DNA from: GCA-2720865 sp047630275
Lineage (GTDB): Bacteria > Bdellovibrionota > Bacteriovoracia > Bacteriovoracales > Bacteriovoracaceae
DNA length: 64,000 bases
Reading direction: 5' to 3'
Assembly (NCBI GenBank): GCA_047630275.1
Contig: JBLHVN010000003.1
Location: forward strand, 496,001-560,000
Shown here: piece by piece, positions 60,189 through 64,000 of the stretch
Layout: each line of letters starts with the position of its first letter
How positions within the stretch are numbered: position 1 is the stretch's first letter
Program-made: the position numbers and the translations under genes
Notes under the pieces: model-generated
What the model saw: only the letters and a program-made list of their open reading frames with translations
Database searches by the model: none
Told to the model about the DNA's origin: nothing

Positions 60189-60536
60189 TTTTAAGATTCT
60201 ACGAACTTCACCCGCTGAAGGGCGCCAAAGATAGCGCTCTAGATCAACGGCTCCGTTTTCAACAATGATATTTTCACTTTCTAAGGCGCGCTTTTGTTCA
60301 AAGAAGCCACTCCCTACTTTTAAAGAAATACACCCTTTAGCGTTTAGAACTCGCTGCCAAGGCAGGTCATGCTTTGAAGAAGAGGAACTTAAAATATAAC
60401 TAACATGGCGGGCGCAGCCTTTGGCCTTTATAAGATTTGAGATCTCTGAATAGGTGGAAACATATCCAAGAGGGATCGCTTTTATTAAAGCGATCGATCT
60501 TAGAAAAAGGGCCGTCGGTTTCTTGTGAGTTGTAAT
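60153..60536 (-). CDS. Alkyltransferase-like protein (MGMT family), ATT start
   Basis: A 127-residue frame: ALIKAIPLGYVSTYSEISNL, KAKGCARHVSYILSS, DLPWQRVLNAKGCISL, FFEQKRALESENIIVENG. These match the DNA-binding domain of O6-alkylguanine methyltransferase. The usual P-C-H-R active site is replaced by P-W-Q-R, as in alkyltransferase-like (ATL) proteins, which flag alkylated guanine for repair without removing it. The frame has no ATG, GTG or TTG. An ideal AAGGAG lies 5 nt before an in-frame ATT (60536), and a stop lies four codons upstream of it, so ATT is the apparent start. It follows the exported gene at 60561. Confidence 0.75.
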   Translation of the reverse strand: MTTHKKPTALFLRSIALIKAIPLGYVSTYSEISNLIKAKGCARHVSYILSSSSSKHDLPWQRVLNAKGCISLKVGSGFFEQKRALESENIIVENGAVDLERYLWRPSAGEVRRILKGLPLHIPLRAR

Positions 60537-60560
60537 TATAACTCCTTAAGTATGAAAGTC

Positions 60561-61202
60561 TTAGAGGCACTCTTGAGTTGGTTGAAACCTTGATACAATT
60601 GGTAGTGATCCATACTGAGTATTAGAGGTATAACCAAAGATAATATCACCAGAATTAATTCTTCCTGGGCACTGAGCTTTATTTGGAACATTTAAATCTG
60701 CTGTAATACTGCTCGCAACACTTGGTGTTCCTTGCTGTAATAAATTATCAACAGAAGAGTCTCCTGTTAAACAAAGAGTAAAGATCATTTGAACATTATT
60801 ATTTCCATGGTCTCTAATAATTGCCTTATCTCTTGTACTAGGATCAATTCCAATATAAGTCGCGAAGACTTCTGAATCATTAACCGCTGCAGGAACGAGT
60901 TTACCATTTGTATAGTTAAAGCTTCTTTGAATAGGGTTAGGGCAGTTGTTGCTCCCTTCGTTATTAAAATGAAAAGGGTTACTCGGATTCATGGCCCTAA
61001 CAACTTGCATATTTCCATCTAAAGACTCCTTGATCTCTTCAGCATGAGATTCAATTGAAGAGCCACTACAAGTTTTAGATCCGGTGCTTGCTACAGTTCT
61101 TGAAGCAGAATCATTACAAACAATGGACTTATCATTTTGGTTGAAACTAAAAAGGCTAAAGAATCCTAAAGTAAAAACTATTCCTAAACGAACACTCATC
61201 AT
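60561..61202 (-). CDS. Exported protein, unknown function
   Basis: About 213 residues from ATG 61202 (GAGGG 7 nt upstream); the frame reaches 61256 without a ribosome site. Signal-like MMSVRLGIVFTLGFFSLFSF, then a Ser/Asn/Thr-rich globular part with about seven cysteines and several Gly-Ser turns. No family is recognised. It lies 24 nt upstream of the alkyltransferase-like gene on the same strand. Confidence 0.55.
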   Translation of the reverse strand: MMSVRLGIVFTLGFFSLFSFNQNDKSIVCNDSASRTVASTGSKTCSGSSIESHAEEIKESLDGNMQVVRAMNPSNPFHFNNEGSNNCPNPIQRSFNYTNGKLVPAAVNDSEVFATYIGIDPSTRDKAIIRDHGNNNVQMIFTLCLTGDSSVDNLLQQGTPSVASSITADLNVPNKAQCPGRINSGDIIFGYTSNTQYGSLPIVSRFQPTQECL

Positions 61203-61312
61203 AACAATCCCTCTTTTAAAGTTTAATTCCTTTAAGAACTGCAATCGAAATGCCAAGAGAAGTATGTAATTTAGGTTAGTTAGCCTTAAAGAAGTGTCAA
61301 TTAATTTAATAG

Positions 61313-61328
61313 TGTTAGTTAACTAACA
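61313..61328. promoter_or_regulatory. 16-bp perfect palindrome
   Basis: TGTTAGTTAACTAACA is a perfect palindrome 110 bp upstream of the exported gene at 61202 and 7 bp after the end of the methyltransferase gene. With no T-run it is more likely a regulator site than a terminator. Confidence 0.5.
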
Positions 61329-61335
61329 GAGATGA

Positions 61336-62082
61336 TTAGCGAAGTAATAAACTCTTTCCCCTAAAACCAAGGCCTAGCTTTCCCCCGCGAAAGATCTTTG
61401 AATAGACTTCTTCCATTTTCTCGGAGGTGATCTTTTGATTATCAATATCTTTGATCTGAAAGTTACTCCAAGTCTTAATAAGATTGATGAACTGATCTTG
61501 ACTCATCTCAATCTCGTGTTCATAAAGAATCTCTTTAGCCAGGCTAAGATCAGTCTTCTTAAGAAGTTCAGAAGTGGGATAGCCTTCTCTTCTACTAGCG
61601 GCAGGAAGATACTCATCAAAAAGAGCGTTATGGGCCTCTTGTTCAGAGTCAATCTTTGAGATCAATCCAGAAAAGCCATAGGAATCAATATTAAGATAAC
61701 CATTAGGCCTTAGAAGACGCTTGGCCTCATTTAAGAACTTCTCTTGCTCTAACCAATGAAAGCCCATAGAGATGTTCATTAAATCAAAGCTAGCCTCTTC
61801 AAAGGGAAGCTTCTCTCCAGGGGATTGAATAAACTCTAGATCATAGTTCTTTCTTGCCTCAGCGAGCATAGAACTTGAGAGGTCACAGCCAATAACCTTT
61901 TGGGCAATCTTTGATAAGGCAAAGGTAGAATGCCCAGTTCCGCAGGCCACATCTAAGGCGCAGGAAATCTCAGTATCAAAGTATTCTTTAATTCTTTGAA
62001 AAGGAAGATGATGATACATAGGCCGATAGCTTTGATAACGGCTGGCCTCATCTTTATTTTCAAAGGGATTCTTAACTTCCAT
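61336..62082 (-). CDS. Class I SAM-dependent methyltransferase
   Basis: About 248 residues from ATG 62082 (an earlier ATG at 62097 is possible). NPFENKDEASRYQSYRPMYHHLP is followed by motif I ALDVACGTGHSTFALSKIA, VIGCDLSSSMLAEA, and LMNISMGFHWLEQEKFLNEAKRLLRPNGYL. It resembles the trans-aconitate/UbiE-like group. Start overlaps the ndh end by about 10 nt. Substrate unknown. Confidence 0.78.
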   Translation of the reverse strand: MEVKNPFENKDEASRYQSYRPMYHHLPFQRIKEYFDTEISCALDVACGTGHSTFALSKIAQKVIGCDLSSSMLAEARKNYDLEFIQSPGEKLPFEEASFDLMNISMGFHWLEQEKFLNEAKRLLRPNGYLNIDSYGFSGLISKIDSEQEAHNALFDEYLPAASRREGYPTSELLKKTDLSLAKEILYEHEIEMSQDQFINLIKTWSNFQIKDIDNQKITSEKMEEVYSKIFRGGKLGLGFRGKSLLLR

Positions 62083-63301
62083 TATTGTCTCTATCATTAA
62101 TGATCCTTACCCCTCTTTTTGAAAAGAGAAAGGTAAAGGTCCACTGAGTGAAGACCACTAGTTTATTTCTAAAATCGATTAAGAAAAGAATATGAATAAA
62201 ACTCCAAGCGAGCCAAGCGATCAGTCCTGAGATTCTAATAGGGCCCTTTTGAAGCACGGCCTTAAACTTACCGATGGTGGCCATAGAGCCTTTATCAAAA
62301 TACTTAAAGGGTTTCTCTGATCCACTAAGAAGGGACTTCCCTAAGTATCTTCCTTGCTGAGTCGCCACGGGGGCAAGACCAGGAAGTGGCTTTCCTGCAT
62401 CATCTTTAAAATGAGCGGCGTCACCTATGACAAAGATATTCTTATGAGCTTTTGTTGATAGGTTTGGATTAACTAAAGCTCTTCCGGCGTTATCTAATTC
62501 AGAATTTAGCTGAGTTAAAAGAGGAGAGGCCTTATTACCAGCGGCCCAAATAATATTCTTGGTTTCAATCACTTGATCAGTGGTCTCTACTGAGTTCTTA
62601 GTTATCTTTTTAACAAATGATTTTAATAAAACCCTGACTCCAAGCTTTTCTAGATCCTTTTGAGCTTTCAATGAAAGGCTCGCGGGATACATTCCAAGGA
62701 TCTGAGGCGCACCTTCCACTAAATAGATAACTGCTTTTGAGGAATCAATATTTCTAAAGTCATTAACCAGAGTCTCTTTCGTAATCTCAGCTAAAGCTCC
62801 GGCCATTTCAACCCCCGTCGGTCCCCCGCCTACAACCACAAGGTTGATCTCTTCACCGTACTTGGCGCTCTTTTCTGCTTCTTCAAAGGTTTTTAAAAGC
62901 TGGTTTCTAATATTTAAGGCGTCCCCTAGAGTCTTTAATCCTGGAGCATGCTCTTCCCATTCAGGGTTAGCAAAGTAACTATGACGGGCGCCTACTGCGA
63001 GGATTAGATAATCATAATCAAAAGACTTTCCTGACTCCGTTTGAATCTGATTCTTTGCGGGATCAATCTTAGAGATGCCATCCATCAAGACTTTAATGTT
63101 TTTATATTTTGAAACAACTTCTCTAATAGGAACGGCAATATCCGCTGGAGATAAGGCAGCGGAGGCTACTTGATAAAGAAGAGGCTGAAAGAGGTGATGA
63201 TTTGATTTATCAAAGAGGGTCACGTCAAATGAGGATCCTCCTAGAGTCTTAGCAGCGCTAAGACCTCCGAAGCCTCCTCCAATGATGATGACCTTCTTCA
63301 T
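62072..63301 (-). CDS. ndh: NADH dehydrogenase, type II
   Basis: A 409-residue flavoprotein of the NDH-2 family that passes electrons from NADH to quinone without pumping protons. FAD site KVIIIGGGFGGLSAAKTLG; HHLFQPLLYQVASAALSPADIAVPIREV; NADH site VVVGGGPTGVEMAGALAEI; FVIGDAAHF and PGLAPVATQQGRYLGK; C-terminal LAWSFIHILFLIDFRNK anchors it to the membrane. ATG abuts the gltX stop directly. Confidence 0.92.
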   Translation of the reverse strand: MKKVIIIGGGFGGLSAAKTLGGSSFDVTLFDKSNHHLFQPLLYQVASAALSPADIAVPIREVVSKYKNIKVLMDGISKIDPAKNQIQTESGKSFDYDYLILAVGARHSYFANPEWEEHAPGLKTLGDALNIRNQLLKTFEEAEKSAKYGEEINLVVVGGGPTGVEMAGALAEITKETLVNDFRNIDSSKAVIYLVEGAPQILGMYPASLSLKAQKDLEKLGVRVLLKSFVKKITKNSVETTDQVIETKNIIWAAGNKASPLLTQLNSELDNAGRALVNPNLSTKAHKNIFVIGDAAHFKDDAGKPLPGLAPVATQQGRYLGKSLLSGSEKPFKYFDKGSMATIGKFKAVLQKGPIRISGLIAWLAWSFIHILFLIDFRNKLVVFTQWTFTFLFSKRGVRIINDRDNNGS

Positions 63302-64000
63302 TTAAAACCTACTTAAGAGGATCTCAAGCGGAGTTAGGGCAACAATTCCTTTAAGATCAGGACCATGGGCCTGACCTGTAAGACAAGCTCTCGCTCCCAT
63401 AAAAAGGGGCTTCCCCTTGATGCCTAATTCTTTTTTAAGATAGTTCATCCACTCACCCACTAACTCTTCTGTGGCAAAAGAAGTTCCAGCAGCTTTTAGT
63501 TTTTCTAGTTCTGCTTTTATATATTCTTGAATCTTAGGCGTCGTTTCCCAGCTCATGGCCTCTTTATAATCTTCTTCACTTGATACGCCTTCTTTAAAGA
63601 GAACCGCCGTTAACTCGTCAAGCTCAGTGATCAATTGCATCTTTTCTTTAAAGACTGAGAGGCATTTATTTTGCCACTCAAGAGGCTGAGTTCTAAACTT
63701 TGATTCTTCTGGCAAGGCTTCAAGAGCATGGGCCAAGAGGTCTTCTTCACTTAGAGCGCGCAGATGCTGCTCGTTAAAGAAGTTTAATTTTTGAATATCA
63801 TACAGGGCCGGTGATTTATTAAATCTTGTGGCGTCAAATCCTTTAGCTAGGTCAAAAACATTAAAGATGTCTTTCTCTTCAGGATGAGACCAACCTAGGA
63901 GGCATAAGTAATTTAAAAGAGCCCCTGGTAAGTAATGCTGATCTTTATACTGACGAACCGAAGTGGCCCCGTGGCGTTTTGATAATTTCTTTCTATCTTC
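63302..64000 (-). CDS. gltX: Glutamyl-tRNA synthetase, C-terminal part
   Basis: Only the last 232 residues are present; the frame is open to the right edge. It begins with KKLSKRHGATSV (the K-L-S-K-R class I signature), then YLPGALLNYLCLLGWS, FDATRFNKSPALYDIQKLNFFNEQHLR, and the anticodon-binding helical domain ending GKPLFMGARACLTGQAHGPDLKGIVALTPLEILLSRF. It charges tRNA-Glu with glutamate. The N-terminal part lies outside the window. Confidence 0.92.
   Translation of the reverse strand, partial: EDRKKLSKRHGATSVRQYKDQHYLPGALLNYLCLLGWSHPEEKDIFNVFDLAKGFDATRFNKSPALYDIQKLNFFNEQHLRALSEEDLLAHALEALPEESKFRTQPLEWQNKCLSVFKEKMQLITELDELTAVLFKEGVSSEEDYKEAMSWETTPKIQEYIKAELEKLKAAGTSFATEELVGEWMNYLKKELGIKGKPLFMGARACLTGQAHGPDLKGIVALTPLEILLSRF

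Overview
The window looks like chromosome from an AT-rich member of the Bdellovibrionota, most likely a Bacteriovorax/Halobacteriovorax-type predator. The grounds are low GC, AGA-rich coding, a TIGR02147/DUF4423 regulator, several DUF3015-like exported proteins, and many exported or lipid-anchored proteins with no recognisable function beside ordinary housekeeping genes. This placement is inference; no rRNA or tRNA gene is present to fix it.

Layout. (1) 1-2.8 kb: a metal-type operon on the minus strand (histidine-rich exported protein, HupE/UreJ-like membrane protein, DUF6488-like protein), preceded by a 22-bp palindrome, then a ChaN/TraB-fold exported protein. (2) 2.8-25.7 kb: a tandem array of integrated elements at the 5' end of mutM. 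The 17-bp start of mutM (ATG + CCCGAACTACCCGAA) recurs at 2812, in damaged form at 3977, at 20647, and at the living gene at 25727. The two intact elements each end in an excisionase-like gene plus a tyrosine integrase and a cluster of 10-bp GGCKGKAYTR repeats. The middle element (16.7 kb) carries a four-gene HAM1-SIR2-deoxynucleoside kinase-HEPN operon, which looks like an NAD-depleting antiphage system related to Kongming, and a giant Rhs/YD lipoprotein with small DUF3015-like genes. The last element (5 kb) carries a BECR-type toxin with a DUF2283-HTH antitoxin, two GNATs and a methyltransferase. (3) 25.7-33.5 kb: mutM, a sulfite-oxidase-like molybdoenzyme, a TIGR02147 regulator facing an RG-rich exported protein, a metzincin protease, an NYN protein, beta-carbonic anhydrase, YebC and a HAD phosphatase. 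(4) 33.6-41.5 kb: a phosphate region with a porin, phoBR, pstSCAB, phoU, a 53-residue ORF and a PHO-box-like repeat. (5) 41.6-64 kb: exported repeat proteins, GDPD, a DUF1338/FAD oxidoreductase pair, YajQ, a di-haem cytochrome, a run of exported proteins of unknown function including a caspase-like one, a MAPEG protein, an alkyltransferase-like gene that appears to start with ATT, NDH-2 and the 3' part of gltX.

How they fit. The integrases explain the tandem islands. Insertion has rewritten the start of mutM (8-oxoguanine repair) from ATG to TTG and replaced its leader, so excision could switch repair capacity. The defence operon is tightly coupled (11-nt and 1-nt overlaps, then 21 nt). Its HAM1 protein has lost key catalytic residues, which suggests a nucleotide sensor that triggers the SIR2 NADase.
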